This document shows, piece by piece, positions 40,701-54,804 of a DNA stretch of 64,000 nucleotides. The notes below the pieces were generated by a model that made no database searches, was not told the DNA's origin, and was given only the letters and a program-made list of their open reading frames with translations. A program made the translations under genes and the position numbers. The DNA comes from Perca fluviatilis. Taxonomy: Eukaryota > Chordata > Actinopteri > Perciformes > Percidae. The DNA lies in contig NC_053114.1 of NCBI RefSeq assembly GCF_010015445.1, positions 34,727,475 to 34,791,474 of the forward strand, written 5' to 3'. Within the stretch, counting starts at the first letter, position 1. Each line of letters starts with the position of its first letter.

Positions 40701-43700
40701 TCCTTTATTAAAAAGAAAGCAGACTTAGGTGTGGATGGTTTAAACAGAGCCAATGTTAAATTAGCATTTTACATTTTAAAACATGCATTTGTTTCGGGAA
40801 TTAACTTCCAAAAATGCATATTTTCTAGACTTTTTTTGGGGGGGAGGGGTTTACATATTAATCCATTTGAAAATGTGTATTTTTTTCATGTTGCGGCAAA
40901 TACAAAAATATATACAGAAGATCAACCTTTTTATTGCGCAAATAGTGAGTGATTTGAGCATGTGAACTTGAGAGTGAAATAAAATACAAATATTTAAGAG
41001 ACAATCAAATGGCTATAGATGTATTGGAGTAAATAATGATAACACAAGAATGACAGAAGATCAAAAATCAGTTAACCAATAGTGGAATGCATATGGCAGT
41101 GTAGCTTAGTGGAGTAAGTAATAATCGGAATAGTAAGTAATAAGTGTTTATTCTATTCATTTTGGTTCATTATATAATGTTTTTAAAAAGGACCTGAATC
41201 TAAGAATACACAGGGAAAGACAAACTATGGCAAAGTACCTAAAGATGTTCTACAAGGTGACTGATTTCTTGCTATAACACATTCATTTTGCATTTTGCCT
41301 AAATGAAAAACAGATTGGGTGGCCCAAGAATAACAGGACTACTGCTGCTGCAACAACAACATTGTGGCTGTGTGTGCAGATAGTCCAACTGATAAGTATT
41401 TACAATAGTATTTATTGTGTACCTGCATCACATACAGCAAATATTGGCTTTATTTAGAGAACCTCAAGCTGTTTTCTTTGCTGTCTTATGTCGGGTGTGG
41501 TCAATAAACCGTTTTTAAGTGCTGTTCAGTTAGAGTTACAGTTTGCAATTCTGGCAGTAGACCTACAGTAACAATAGCTCTCTACTGGCTGGAGAGTTGC
41601 TTTATCAACAGGACAACATATATGATGCATAACACAGCTTTTAATATGAACACATCTGACAGGTCTATGTATGATGCTGACTCAGACGCTGGTGAATCCA
41701 CTCAAGTTAACGAGCTTCTACACAGTAACAATCAACACTAAGAAAATGTTTCTAGAAAAAAAAAATCTATTGTACATGCAACAAAAAAAAAAAACATGTA
41801 AAAATGCTTAATGTGCAGCCTACACAGTCATTATTTTTTTACCATATTTTTTTTAATAAACAGATATGAGCAGAGTCTTTAATTTTATAGAGGCCATTTA
41901 CAATTCAAGTAGTGCAATCCTGTCCTGATGAACAGACCTGACTACGTAAAATATGCCAACATTTTCTTCATTTAATCTATTGTAATAGAATGGTTTTTGA
42001 TCTACGGTTTGAAATCTCTTTTCTCACATCACCAATTCTGTGAATGCTCTGTTGTAATCTACTTTGAGTCCAAAAAGAAGCGTCTAGGGAACAATTTAAG
42101 GAACTCTGTAATTCCCAGTTCTCTATCTAACACATCTTTTCTGGCCTATCACAGCACAGTTCGGAGGCATATTGTTGTTCAGAGAGTGACGTTGCCAAAT
42201 GGACTCTCTGTCCCACATCCGAAGGGCCAGTCTGAACTTCAGAACATGCCTGAAGCCTGTTCTGAAATGAGGATAACTCAATGTGACGGCCCATATGTTC
42301 AGGAAAGTGAATACACATGGTAACACCAGCAGCACTAGAGTCGGAGTTATCTTAAAATAGCTTAAAGACAGCAGGACATCTACTGTCTGTCAAATAGGGA
42401 GCACTATTCTTAAAGACAAAGTTAATTTTATGAATAAGGAACTTTATTCATCTCAACTCTCCTAATATACTGCATTTCAGCAAGACAAGCATTCAGATCC
42501 TGCATCCCCATCTCTCTGATTCAACACTTTCCAGGGTCGCCTTAGCTCGCTTAGGCTATTTTAATTATGCATCAACTACTGATCAAAGGCAATTAATAGG
42601 CAGAGAAGCCTTTTGACTCTGTGGCTCTTAACCTTGTGAGGCCTTCAGTTTTGTTGAATAAATTATCAGCCAAGGGGATCTTGTGTTTGCATAGTGTTGT
42701 TTGTAGATTGAAAGGTCTGCTGTGTGGATAGCAGTGCACACTTATTGTTTTAGACCTACTCAGGTCTTTTGGGTACATCTGTGAGATTTAGTGCATCTGC
42801 AGCCTTGGCAATGTCTCACTTTGTAGAAAACAATGATAACCATCAGCTGATCCAGTCCCACATCCATCAGTGGACAACCAATCCCATTAGTAAACATCAT
42901 CAGTATGCTGACGGAAGTATAAGGATCAGGGCAGTATGGCTCAACAATAGGGAGCGTGATTTAGGCTCAAGGAGCCCAGACAAACAGGTTACTAATCTCA
43001 AAGGAGAGACAGCTTGAGAAACAGATGCTTTGTTTTTTTGTGCAATTAAGCACACATGCCCATTGTCAGTGCAACCTTATTTTACATTTGCATACACATC
43101 TGACCTGCCCGGTCCAGCCTGTATTTTACTGCTAGATAAAGAGCAGCTCCACTGAGGTAAGTGGAAGTTCAACATGTCAAACTGTGGGCCACTTAACAAC
43201 AGTCAGTCTTATCAGGGATTAAAATCAATCTATATTATTAAAAAGGGAGTTTCTCTAAAGCTAATAATGTACAACTTTGATGCAGTTTCAAACATTGTAC
43301 AACAGCTACTTCGTCTGTCATCTCCAATTGTACTGCAGGGACAAACAGTTACATATACAACATAAAACCAGCAGATACCCATCTAAGACTTGCTAAAGGT
43401 GTACATAAACTCGATACAAAAACATAATTCACAGCCTACATCCCATAAGGTTTCCTGCAATATTATTTTATTACAAAAAATAATGGTTCACTACCTCTTT
43501 TATATTATTCTGTACACAAGGGACCAACTGTTTTGTTGCACTTTATTGCAGAAACTGCCTACCTTTTCTCTGGACAGAAAAGTAGGCTGCATGTGACCAG
43601 TTTGTTAGACTCAACTGGGAGGAAAAAAATAATCCAAGATCATTATAGGTAGTGCAGAGACAGGCGGGATGTCAGACTCCCTCTCTTTCATTTTGTTTTA

Positions 43701-45450
43701 AGAACATGACCCATTTCTTTCACTGACTACCCTGTACATTTCGTCTTCTTTCCCCTGGTGCATTTCCGTGCTTTCACAGAACAGAGGCCTGAAAAGGAAT
43801 GGGAGTTTTCATTCCGGATCTCCTTTTCAATTAAAATGCCTCGCTTGCCAAGAGGAAAAGCAGTCCAGCTCTTATGCAATCTTCCTCCAAACACTGAAGC
43901 TAAGTGGCAGAGGGAAGAGAGAGACAGAGAGTGAAAAGAGGGAAGAGAGACAGGGATGAATGAAAGGAGAGCAGGAGGGGCGATCCTCACAAGTGTCTGG
44001 CACTGTCTGACCCAATGAGTGGCTTTCCTTTGTCAGGATATGAAGAGTGTGGGTGGGAGGGAAGCGGGGTGCTTCCGTCTCCATTCACACGCTTACTTCA
44101 CAGACATGGCCACTATGTCGCCACACGCCTCCACACAGCTCTTGTAATTGTGCCAGGCAGCAGGTAAACACGCAGTCAGCCCATCTCACGTCACAAGCCA
44201 CAGCCTCTCACCATGTCCCCAACAGATCCATTACAGAGGTTTCCAGCAGTTTCCACCGAGAGGGCTGCGGAGCTGGCAGAGATGGAAAAAGAAAGGGGGC
44301 CTGGCTGGAACTGCAGAGAAACTTTGATAAATATAGGGGGTGATAACAAAACTCTCCAGGGAGCAGCAGAGAGGCTAGAATGAGAAATGGAGAACAAAGG
44401 CAAGCCGCAAGGTTTCCGAAAAGTAAAAGTGCTGCGGTGGCTGTGCATAAACCCCCTCCTCTTCTGCCAAACCCCTCAGCGGCCCCTGTTTGCAACCTCA
44501 GAGTGCACAGACGCTGCTGGAAATACTAGGTCAGGTGTGTCCAAGAAAGGCTGCGGAATGCTTATGCTGGGATTTTCTGCATGCCACTTGACTGCTCCAA
44601 GATAGCCCGTCTAATTACTGAAGATGAAACTGCAATTATGCAGCAGTATGCTGATCAGCATTATAGGAAAAATGCCCACTGTTAAGTGACATCAAAATCT
44701 GATTTATGTGTAAAAAGTTCAAGCTTTCCTGTAATGGTTTATTTATGAACAAACCAACATCATAGAACTTGTGTTTCATGTAAGGAGACATGACTAACCG
44801 TTTTTTTACTTAGTCTTTTACAGATGTAAACATGCCAATTTCACAAGGCACTTTGGCAGGCTATTCACTCTGTTCACACACCTACAGAAGTGCATACGCA
44901 GATTTCCTTTACCGTTTACCTGCAGTTGCCTGCATAATCACTAGCTGAATGCATACATGTAACATTCACAGCTAACAATCGCCATGGACCTTTAGTTAAA
45001 GATGGGGAGATGTTCCAAGGAGGAGAGGCCTCGAAACATTCAATGCATCTTTCAAGTAATGAGGAAAAGCCTGCTAAATTTTGCCTGGGGATGTATGCGA
45101 ATGGGGCGGAGTAGCGCTGCTGCAGGAAAACAAGGAACAAAAGGCATTCCATATGCCTTCTCCTTTCTAGCATGCACAACTATAGCATGAAAAACTGAGT
45201 ACTGGAGGAACTTGTATTAAAAAAAAAAAAAAAAGAGTCATGAAATTGAAAATGTATGGTATACATCCATTTATCCATCCATCAATCCAGGCATGGATGG
45301 TAGCAGTCTAAGCAAAGGAACCACATACACTCCTCTCCCTAGCTACTTCATCCTTTTTTCGGGGCGGCCCCGTTGTTTGGTCATGTGGGATATATAATGA
45401 TTGCCCCACAGCGTGTCAGAGGCCACAGGTCGACGGAGCCATTTTTTTAA
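37794..45450. other. Unassigned non-coding DNA
   Basis: No gene recognised. A short (AT)n run lies at about 37875-37888. The part starting CTGCGTTCATGCCACCTGGG near 38171 resembles a known fish repeat terminus, but I could not bound it. Several A- and T-runs occur (for example near 41755-41860). Open frames of up to 108 codons lack motifs. Confidence 0.45.
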
Positions 45451-45458
45451 TACTAAAA

Positions 45459-45822
45459 TAGGGCTGGGCGATATGGAGAAAATCAAATATCACGCTATTT
45501 TTGACCAAAAACCTCAATATCAATACCGCAACGATATTGTATATTGTGTTGGCTATTGGTGCTTTCACAAAATATTAACACAATGAGATGTTTGATAAAT
45601 AATCATCAGTAATGTGTATATAATGACTAAGTGGGTAAAGGCAAATAATAGAACAGCTAGAACAGTCTGGTAAGTTCAGAAAATGACATCACTTTACTGT
45701 AATGCAGCCTTTAAAACCAGGAAAAGACAACACTTATGCCATATTACGATATCCAAAATCTAAGACAATATCTAGTCTCATATCACGATATCGATATAAT
45801 ATCGATATACTGCCCAGCTCTA
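45459..45822. mobile_element. hAT-type MITE with a perfect 8-bp target duplication
   Basis: The left end TAGGGCTGGGCGATAT is inverted at the right end (ATATACTGCCCAGCTCTA). The element is flanked by TACTAAAA on both sides (45451-45458 and 45823-45830), a perfect 8-bp duplication as expected for hAT. Subterminal ATATCGATAT words are dense at both ends, and there is no coding capacity. The intact duplication suggests a fairly recent insertion. Confidence 0.93.
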
Positions 45823-45830
45823 TACTAAAA

Positions 45831-48639
45831 TTAGTTTAGAATAACTTAAGCAAGCAACTCAGTCATTTGAGTTTAAGGCTACTACCATTCATGTTCGATT
45901 AAAAAACCTCTCCACTTAGCCTCCACATTATCATCTCACCATTTTCTAAAAAGCAGTCAGAATCTCTGAAATCAAATCTCTCTTGGTGTTTACTCCCCTC
46001 AACACCGCTGGCCAGCACTATCATGTTTATTTGATAGCCCTTCAAAATGCCTTTGGTATTGAAATCACTTGCAGTATGCTCTGGGTGAAAGACTAATACA
46101 GGATGAGAAGAGCCCATTGTTATGCTGATGGTCGTATAGACTCCACACTCTGCCTTTCTCTGGTCAGGAAATGGCCCACCTGGTGCAATCCAAGTATAGA
46201 GGCTTTACTGCTCAAGTGTTTTGTTGTGCTCTAAGCAGAGGCTGAAGAGGGTAAGGGTCTCTTCAGATAACCCCTGAGGAGTAGTGGTAGGTTTCCTTTC
46301 TGGGAAATTCATCACAGCATTATACATCAATGCACCGGCGCAGCTGTGACAGCATATGAGGGTACTCCGGTACAGTAAAAACCTGTCCAAGGGTAAACAA
46401 AAAAGGAAAATGAGAGCAGGAAATAGTAGTGAATACACCACACAGTATATGCATGCGTATCCTGAACACTCGCATGAGTACACATAACCTGAGGGAAAGC
46501 AGTATTGGCTAGAAGTCAGACTGCCTTGGCCAAAGGCTTTGTGTTTCCAAGAACCACATGAGAAACAGTTTGCTGTCAGTCTTTCTTCTAGTTTGATCAG
46601 TGTAATCACATTAGCCTGCTTCATTCTTTCACTCCGAGAATCTGAGCTAACACACTGCCTGACTAATTAAAAACAACACATACAAGAAGCACGGTCCACA
46701 ACTTCACCCTCTTATTTAGTGACCATGCCCATAGGCGAAAATAACACACACAGTAAAATGTTAGTAGGTACTTGCACTTGAATGAAAATTATTAGAGTAT
46801 GCAGCACATAGTTTTTGGTGTTGATAACTGTGGAGAATTGTTTTGACCGAAGTTATTCACTTCAGTCTGCTTTATCCGTACCGTTTATGTTTACCAAATC
46901 CAAACCAAGGAGGCAGCCAGGGGACACAACCGCAGCAGAAAAGAGGGGAGAGAGAAGAGGAAGACACGAGCCAAGTCTCCTCTGTGTGTTTGTGGGTGCT
47001 GATGAGCTTGGCTGAGAGGATATGGAGAAGGTTTCCTGCGGGGCAGCAGTCTGCTCTGAATGGGCCAGCTGTTCATTCTGGTGTCCCAGTGCCCGCCGAG
47101 CAGCTAGGCTCTGCCAAAAAAGGACAGACAGAGCCTCACTACATTGCACACAGTGACAATGCCTGCTTTTACGAGGGGTTCCATTCAGAGGTGACCAACA
47201 GGCTCCAGGATAACTGGGGAGAGCATATGCTCTAATCAGGGCAGAGCTTCTGCTTCTTCATCAGTCTTTCTCCTCGAGACACAGTCCACCTCCATTCAAC
47301 CCCCACAATTGGCCCGCCCTCCCCCGGCACGGCTACCCTGCGGGTGACCTCGGGGCCTCCATGGAAGTGTTGATGGGCTTGGTGTCCCAGCCTGGATGCC
47401 CTGCGAGCAGCCTGCTGACAGGGACATGTGGGCCTGCTGACGGAGCACCTAGGGGGAGCCGAGAGGAGCACGGTGAAGCAATGTAGCCAGGCATCTGTGG
47501 ACTTGCATGGGGTGGGGGACCGAGGGTCAACCCCAAAGCAGAGAGGTGGAGAGTAATGGATGCCTCTACTTGGTTTGTCAGAGAGTGCAAAGCCAGGTGC
47601 ATAAGGACAGTGCATGAGGACATAATGGAGCCATTGAGTGCAGTCAGTCAATCATTCACTTCTGCAACTACTCTCCATTTCTGAGAGTGGCAGACATTGA
47701 ATGTTTTCACTCTGCTGGGAATTAATCCACCCTTGCAGAATACAAAAAAAATCAGTAGGTTGAAAGTAAAGCATCGCCTTTAGAGGCCCTGAAGGAAAGC
47801 TTAATAGTTTTCAAATTAACCTTGGTTGCTTATCTCATTGAAATGATGAGTGTGATAAAAAGCATATATGCTCTGATCACTGAGATACTCTGGTATCATC
47901 ATGAATAATAACCTGGTCCCAATCACCCCACACAATCAGTGCAAGAAGCAAAATAGGCAATGGAATTGTCCTGAGTAAACATGGTGATTGATTATATTCA
48001 CAAGGCAATAATCATTGGATGTCATGATGTAATTACTCTTTAATCTAACTTCTAATGAACTCCATTGCAGAATCCATTTTTCATCAGAAAGAAATTACAC
48101 ACTGCTTATGCCATTGTATAAGATGTACTTGAGTGGCTTTACTAAACCTTTTTTTTTGTTGCACATATTCCAACATTGGCCAGACTACATATTACAATGT
48201 GTGCATAACACAGTATTTTCATTTTGGCATTGATGGCACTCTGATACCAGATACTTTAAAGCACCCTTATTTTGATAATATTATTTAATTTGTTAATGTT
48301 ACCATTAGTCCTTAACAGAGCGGAGTACAAAAAGGCATTACGTTTGAGTTTACGAGCGGCACCTGAATGGACCATGAAGTACTGTCGGAGCCCACACGCT
48401 TTGATTTTCGTTTTTGTTTACATAACTCCCAGAGAAGGCAAAATGTTGCCACACTGGTGACTTCAGGGAAGCATAAGGATTTTTTTTTTTTTTGCAGGCT
48501 ACTGGTAGCGTTACCCTGTGTCTTAAGCGGCATGCTACCTGCCAGTAACCTATGCTGTGTCATCTGTGTTGTTTTTTTGAATGCACGCAAGTTGACGGGA
48601 ATGCAGAGAAAAAAAAAAAATATGAACATAGAATGAAAT
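45831..48639. other. Unassigned non-coding DNA with a GC-rich block
   Basis: The block at about 46900-47660 is GC-richer than its surroundings. It carries overlapping open frames of 130-139 codons on both strands, which is typical of composition rather than coding. No domain or splice pattern is recognisable. It could be a conserved non-coding element or an unrecognised exon cluster. Confidence 0.4.
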
Positions 48640-48734
48640 AGATCGGCTTCATTGTCACCGATACCCAAACCAGCTATTTGGGTCAGTATATGTGCCCGAT
48701 ATCCACATATCAGTATCAGATTGGTGCATCCCTA
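48640..48734. mobile_element. Terminal fragment of an hAT-like repeat
   Basis: It ends ATTGGTGCATCCCTA, the complement of a TAGGGATGCACC terminus common in fish hAT repeats. The preceding CGATATCCACATATCAGTAT is also characteristic. I found no matching left end nearby, so this is a truncated copy. Confidence 0.5.
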
Positions 48735-49771
48735 CTTACCATAGTTTAATTTACCACACACAACAAAGCAACACTACATCACCTTCACAAAATGCTACAA
48801 GACAATTACACCAGCTACCACCTAAGCAACAATCGCTTTGTCTGCCACACCTGTATTCACCTGCTGCTTTTTAATTAGTTCTGAGGCCTGATAATGATAT
48901 TACTGCCTGCAGAAAACAGCACAGAGAAGAGGTTTCTTTCCTCTGTGTGTATAGGGGACAAGCCAAAAACAGACTAGTTCATATGCTGTCAGTAGTCATT
49001 ACCGAGACTGCAACAATGATGTGCCTGCATATGTGAAAAAAAGACAATATGTATATGGACATGTAGACATGTTGTCTGCAGTCATTACCAAAAATACACT
49101 GACGTGTTTAAGCACACATGTTGCTGCACTTGATGTGTCACTTTGGTTCCAGATGACCAGTGAGGTGACGGGCCAACTGTAAATCTGCTATTAACAGGAT
49201 GGAACACTTCCTGTGCCTGTCAGTGAGGCCTGAAAAGCGGAAATATCACCAGTTGAGATTTTAAGATATTTATTGACAGTCTCCTCACTTGTATGCTCGT
49301 CAGGGCAGCCGTTGTCCGAGTCACACACAAGACCAAATATAATACAGCCTGACAGTGCTCATTACAAATGTGCTTTGACGTTAATGCAGGACATGACATA
49401 GCAATCCATGTTTGATATCTTGTGTACGTCTGTGGGTGGTGTTTCAGAGAGGCCAAATATGTGCCTGTCAAAAGATTGTTTATTATCAAAATGTTTTTCT
49501 TTTTTGGCAAACCAGACTGCTTCATTTTAAAGTAAAATTTTTTAGACATGTATTATTCAATGGTGCATAACTACATCTACATTAGCATGTGTGTCAGTAT
49601 GCTTGCTACATCTATCTAATGTTGGATTTGCCCTAGTTCAGATAAGCCCATTTTAGGTAACAGCAGATTGGAATGTTGTATTCTGATGCTTAATTTTGTT
49701 AGAAACTTTCCAACTTTTGTCTGAGCTTCCTAGTGTTAAGCTGTGATTACAAAGCAAGAAGCCAACAATAA

Positions 49772-49773
<2 letters not shown>
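48735..49773. other. Unassigned non-coding DNA
   Basis: Nothing recognised. Confidence 0.45.

Positions 49774-49811
<38 letters not shown>
49774..49811. repeat. (GT)n microsatellite
   Basis: About 19 GT units. Confidence 0.95.
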
Positions 49812-49813
<2 letters not shown>

Positions 49814-49883
49814 CTGAATACTGTTAGTGTCATTATGTCACAGCAAGTGATGCCAAGAAGGTTAAACTAAAAGTTGGGAATTA

Positions 49884-49911
49884 ATGTGTGTGTGTGTGTG
49901 TGTGTGTGTGT
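49884..49911. repeat. (GT)n microsatellite
   Basis: About 14 GT units, 73 bp from the preceding array. Confidence 0.95.
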
Positions 49912-52900
49912 TTGTGTTGAGCCTTGCTTACTCAGCGGCTAGCCTACAGTAAAGTGACAGGGTGCCATGTTTCTTCAGAGGATGAGTCAGACCACAGATG
50001 ACATGTCTGGCTGGTTAAACAAGGACACATGCCTTTCGAATGTCAGACTGATGTCATTTACATCCAAACCGCAAATTACACAAACTCACAGTGGAAGGCA
50101 GTTTGGCTGTTGAATCTCATGTTTGTTTGAGACACATTTATAATCTGGGTGAGGAAGATACATGAGAAATGGCCATCTTTAAAAGCTTTGGTTGAAGTTC
50201 TAACTCCTAACTGGTCATTGGCGCTTGGCACTGAGGATTTTGCAATTGTAATGAACTCCCAGAGCTTTGTGATGTGGACTAGAGAAACCGTATGAATGTC
50301 AGGTAAAGTTTCTTGTCTGTTTGATATAAATCAGCAGATGCCTTGGACCAGAGAATCTGGATGTAGACAAATAATTAAAGTTACAACAGTTTTTCTGATA
50401 TTTAGAGTCACTGCTGTTGCCAAGTGTGGCCTCAGTTCTTGATCTAAGTCGTATTTTCCTTTTAGAAGGTTTATGGTTTTTATGGAGAAGCTGAGAGTTT
50501 CAAAAATAGTGCGCATTAGCAGCTGACAAACAGCTGAGTGGTTCCAATGTCAAGAATAAACTTTGTTGACACATTTTTGTTGATGTATTTTTTTGTCTCT
50601 TGCCATCTCCCTCTGTGCTTTAAGTTCAGACCATTGACCATGTAATTCCAGTCATGATTAATCCTGCACTGGGTCTGACAGTAGGAAGATGGATAGAGAA
50701 AGAAAAAGGCAGAGAGAGGTGCAATTTAATCAGACCCTCTTTTGTGTTATTCACATAGCACATGTTAATAGAAATTCACTGATTCATGTTTTGTTTTGTC
50801 CATGTTTGAGAGATTTGTGTAAAACGTATTGCACATTTGGACGCCAACATACCCTCTCTTTTTGTATCTACATCCACTGGGAAACAAGTGTGTTTTAAGT
50901 ACTGTAGACAATCATCCTTTCACAGCTTAATTGAAGACACACAATGAATGGGAACAAGCCTGAAATGGCCAATGAAGAGGAGGTCTTATGACTTGCCAGA
51001 AGGAAATCAATCAAGTAGCAAAAAAAATTGTGGGGAGAAATATTTCAAACTTAAGAGATGTGTTGTTTTTCAAAATCAGCCAATTATTTCTGAAGCCTGG
51101 ATTTCCTGTAAAAGCTGCATACAAACAGAAAGTGTGAGAGAAAGACAGAGCAAAACAGCAATAGAGGCAAAAGGAAGGAACAGAGAAGCAGAAAAAGCAC
51201 CAGTTGAGCCAGCCTTTAAGTAGCTCTGAGCATCCACTGTTCCACATCAATACGGCGATCAGTCTTTCCAGATCACTGAGCTGGGGGTTAACCACCACAC
51301 TGTGCTTTGGACAAAGGTCACCCAGGATAAGCTTGCTGTGAGGTCCAGTGACCCACCCCGAGGAGCCAGACTCTGGGCTCCAGACTGGCCCGGGCTACCT
51401 TAATCACCATGACCAGAAAGTCAATACTGCGCACGAGTGAATTACCCAGGGAGGAGAACTCATGGCGCCACGTGATCCAGGAGTTTCCCTTACCCAGGCA
51501 ACCAATCTTTCTGACTGCCAAATCATAGGCAACTTATTGGATTCGGTGGAGAAGGAGATCTTTACATTAATAATTCACTCTGTCCATGGCTGCATCTCAT
51601 CTCCCTCAGTGCTACCGTGAGTGAGACCACATCGATGCACACAGCGGGCGAGAAAATGCAAAGCTCGAATGGAAATGAACCTCTCTCGCTAAACTATCTC
51701 ATTCTCTGCTTCTTTGCTCCCTCTGTCCTCTTATTTGTTTCCCCGCTTTTTTTTTCTCCCCATCTCCACCTCTGTCTCCTCATTCATTCTGGTCCACTGG
51801 TGATAGCATTCCTGTGCCGTTTCTATCGCCGTTTCGCTGGCACAAATTCTCAATCTCCCACACTCACTTTCTTCCCGGCGACGCAGTCGAAAAATAAAAA
51901 CAGCGGAAAAATGACAGCTTTGGCTATACTTTCTGGCTTTCATATCAAAAATATGTATGCCAATTTCAATTGCTAAGTAAACTATTCTGGAAAAAAAAAT
52001 ACAAATTACACACTACGAAAAAAAGGTAATGTGCTTATTTCTGGTCTACTTGTCTATAGTATCCTGATGCTCTCTTCCTCTCTGTTCTCTTTCCCTTCTC
52101 CGCTCAACCATGCTGCTCTGATGCTGACAGAGCTGTAGTCTGTTCTCCTTCATTGTCATCCTCTCTCCAAATGATCTGTCTTTTTCCATCTCCTTCCTCT
52201 CCCCTTGCCTCCATCCCATTTTGCTCTTGCCAGTGGTATCCTGGTGGTGATGGAAAGCCTAGTATCCCTTTGTAAGCTGTTGTCCCTAATGAGGCTCCTC
52301 AGCCACACACCGTATCAAATTAACAGGCTGCACCAACTTATTACAATCCCAACCCACCAGCCGGGCCCCAGGCAGGCCCAGAGCCTCACCTCATTGCATC
52401 GGCGATCGCACTTGTGATTGATAAGATGTGGTGTAAACAAACACAGAAGGGCTGGAGACAGAAGGGGAAATAGAGAGATAGAAACAGAAGTAGACGCATT
52501 TAAGATATACACATCTCTATTTTTCCTGCAAAGAAAAATATCAGCCTTTCCAATGAGTAATTATCCTCTTGATGGAATAAGTAATGAGAGGGAAAGGTCA
52601 CAGATTGCCTGAGTAAAGAATATCCATTTTATATTTGTCGAAGCAACAGCAATTATTGCCAAAGATTCTCAGGGCCTCTCTGAAATGGAACTGTTAGACT
52701 AATTATACACACTGGTCATTTGCAAACTTGTTTCTATTTTCTTTAAATGCCTGCTGCAAATCTATTCATTTTAATGATTTTACATGAGTATTTTGGCAGG
52801 AGAAACATCCAAAAATGTCTTTATTGGTTCACCATCAGGCATGAAATACTCTTCTTGGAAGGGAATGTATGCACGGGAGAGTGCGTTATGCTGTAACCAT

Positions 52901-54058
52901 CCATCTGGCTAATTGGATCTTGAATCTTGGAACACACACTTGACATGCTCTGATAAGGTTATAATCTCCCTTGTGCCTTTATGGTGCTGGTTCACTATTT
53001 TAATTAATTAGTCGCCTCAAGTTTAAGCATAGCATTACTTTATAACTGTGAAGAGAGAGGAATGTCAGACAGCGTGTCCTCGTGAGCAAGCAGATGCACT
53101 GGAGAGAAAATGACAGTTGGGTGATACAGCATTAATTGAAAGAGTACACGTGTGTCCATTGTAGCACTGAGATGTAAACAGAAGTAAAAAAATAAATAAA
53201 AGGGAACAGGTAAATGTTTAAATCAAGCTACAATAATGGTTGGATTACCCTGCGAGGAGAGATAACGCTGTGTGTTTCTGGAAGACAAACCCAGAGAAGG
53301 TCATTCCTGAATAAATGTCACCAATAAATTGGTTCCCAGAGAGAGAAAGAAAAAAAACACTCCAGGGTTATTTTACAAGACAACAAGGCTCCTATAAAAG
53401 AGCTTAGTCCATAGTCTATCACTGTGAAAACAGGAATGTCCCAGAGTATTGCGTCCAGGCTAGACTGATAGAGAGGACCAGAAACCCTGTGAGAGAAAGA
53501 CAGATGCAGGCAGAGGGAGAAAAGAAGATTCGAAATAGATGGAGAGGGCATAAAAAAAAAAAAAAAAAAAATGGTGAATGAAGATATGATAAAGACAAAG
53601 AAAAGGAATGGAAGAGACAGAACAAAACACAAAGTTAAGAGGCTACATACAAGAGAAAAAATACAGACAATCTCCGTTGAGAGATGCAGTGCTGGTTTAA
53701 GATGACGGCTTCATCACTGTGTGCTGGTTCTTCAAGCCTCCCTCATTCAACCCTGTTGTCAACAGGCTTCCCCAGCTACATTACTCACACTGCAATAGTA
53801 GTTACAGGCTGCTCTCCTCGGACCGCTCACAGACTTAGACATAACCCACTTCCATTTACCTACCAGATGAGGTTTCCGCTACATATCAATTGTGAAGCAT
53901 GGCAAACGGATATTGCGACATATTTTGCCTGCTAACGTTACCATTTCATTTTGTTCCTGACATTTTCAATGCGTTATCAGTTAACATCTGTCTGTCTGTA
54001 ATATTGAGGATCTTTTGTTGAAATTTGCTGAATCATTTCACAACTCTTAATCTGCACA
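49912..54058. other. Unassigned non-coding DNA
   Basis: No gene recognised. An A-run of about 20 lies near 53550-53571. A pyrimidine-rich stretch runs at about 51690-51780 and again at 52070-52220. Open frames over these tracts are low complexity. Confidence 0.45.
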
Positions 54059-54470
54059 CTGATCTCATTAAGTGGCGTATGTATGACACGCCAATTCGTA
54101 TGCCTTTTTGGCGCATTATCAAGGCGCATAATCGCTTTTTAGTGCGTTTATCGACGCCGTTTGGCCTCCACTGACCTACATTACTTGTGAATTATCGCCG
54201 TAGCGAGTAGTATGAAAGGACGGAATTCCGCGGAGAGTGATTGTTTGGGGTGGCGGATGGGTAAAACACAGGACTTTCACCCAGGAGATCCGGGACTGAG
54301 TCCTGCATGTGCCGTTTTTTTGCCGACGCCACGTGGTGTGTATGTTTACATCTGCTGTATGCAGCGTAGACATACACGTGGAAAGCTCAAAATGCGTACA
54401 GATAACACGCCATTTGGCTTGAGGAAAGTGGCATGTATGTTTACGCAAAGTCATGATGCCATGTTGTAAT
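54059..54470. repeat. Interspersed repeat family, copy 1
   Basis: It is similar along its length to 62339-62836. Shared landmarks are CTGATCTCAT at the left, ATGACACGCCAATTC, ACTTTCACCCAGGAGA in the centre, CAGCGTAGACATACACGTGG, and AGATAACACGCCA near the right. AAGTGGC...GTATGT occurs near both ends in the same orientation. This copy carries an extra GGCGCATTATCAAGGCGC segment but lacks the CCTAAACCC part of copy 2. The class is unknown to me, and there is no coding capacity. Confidence 0.8.
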
Positions 54471-54675
54471 CTGGGATACCATAATTTAGCAACAATCGTG
54501 TGCACCTCAAGTCCCTTTTACAAACGCACACACAGAAACAGATGTGATGTGGGGTCAGGAAAAAATGTGATTACTGATCTGCTACAGCTGCATGTATACA
54601 CACATTTACAATACCAGCAAGTGCATATAACTGAGTGTCTTCCTCACCTCTCTTTCTATCACTTAATTTGTCTTT

Positions 54676-54804
<129 letters not shown>

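Noticed and set aside
47232..47651. 139-codon minus-strand frame as a first exon of shf
   Set aside because: No similarity to the expected N-terminal half (no YADPFD- or YMEPY-like motif), and the opposite strand is also open.
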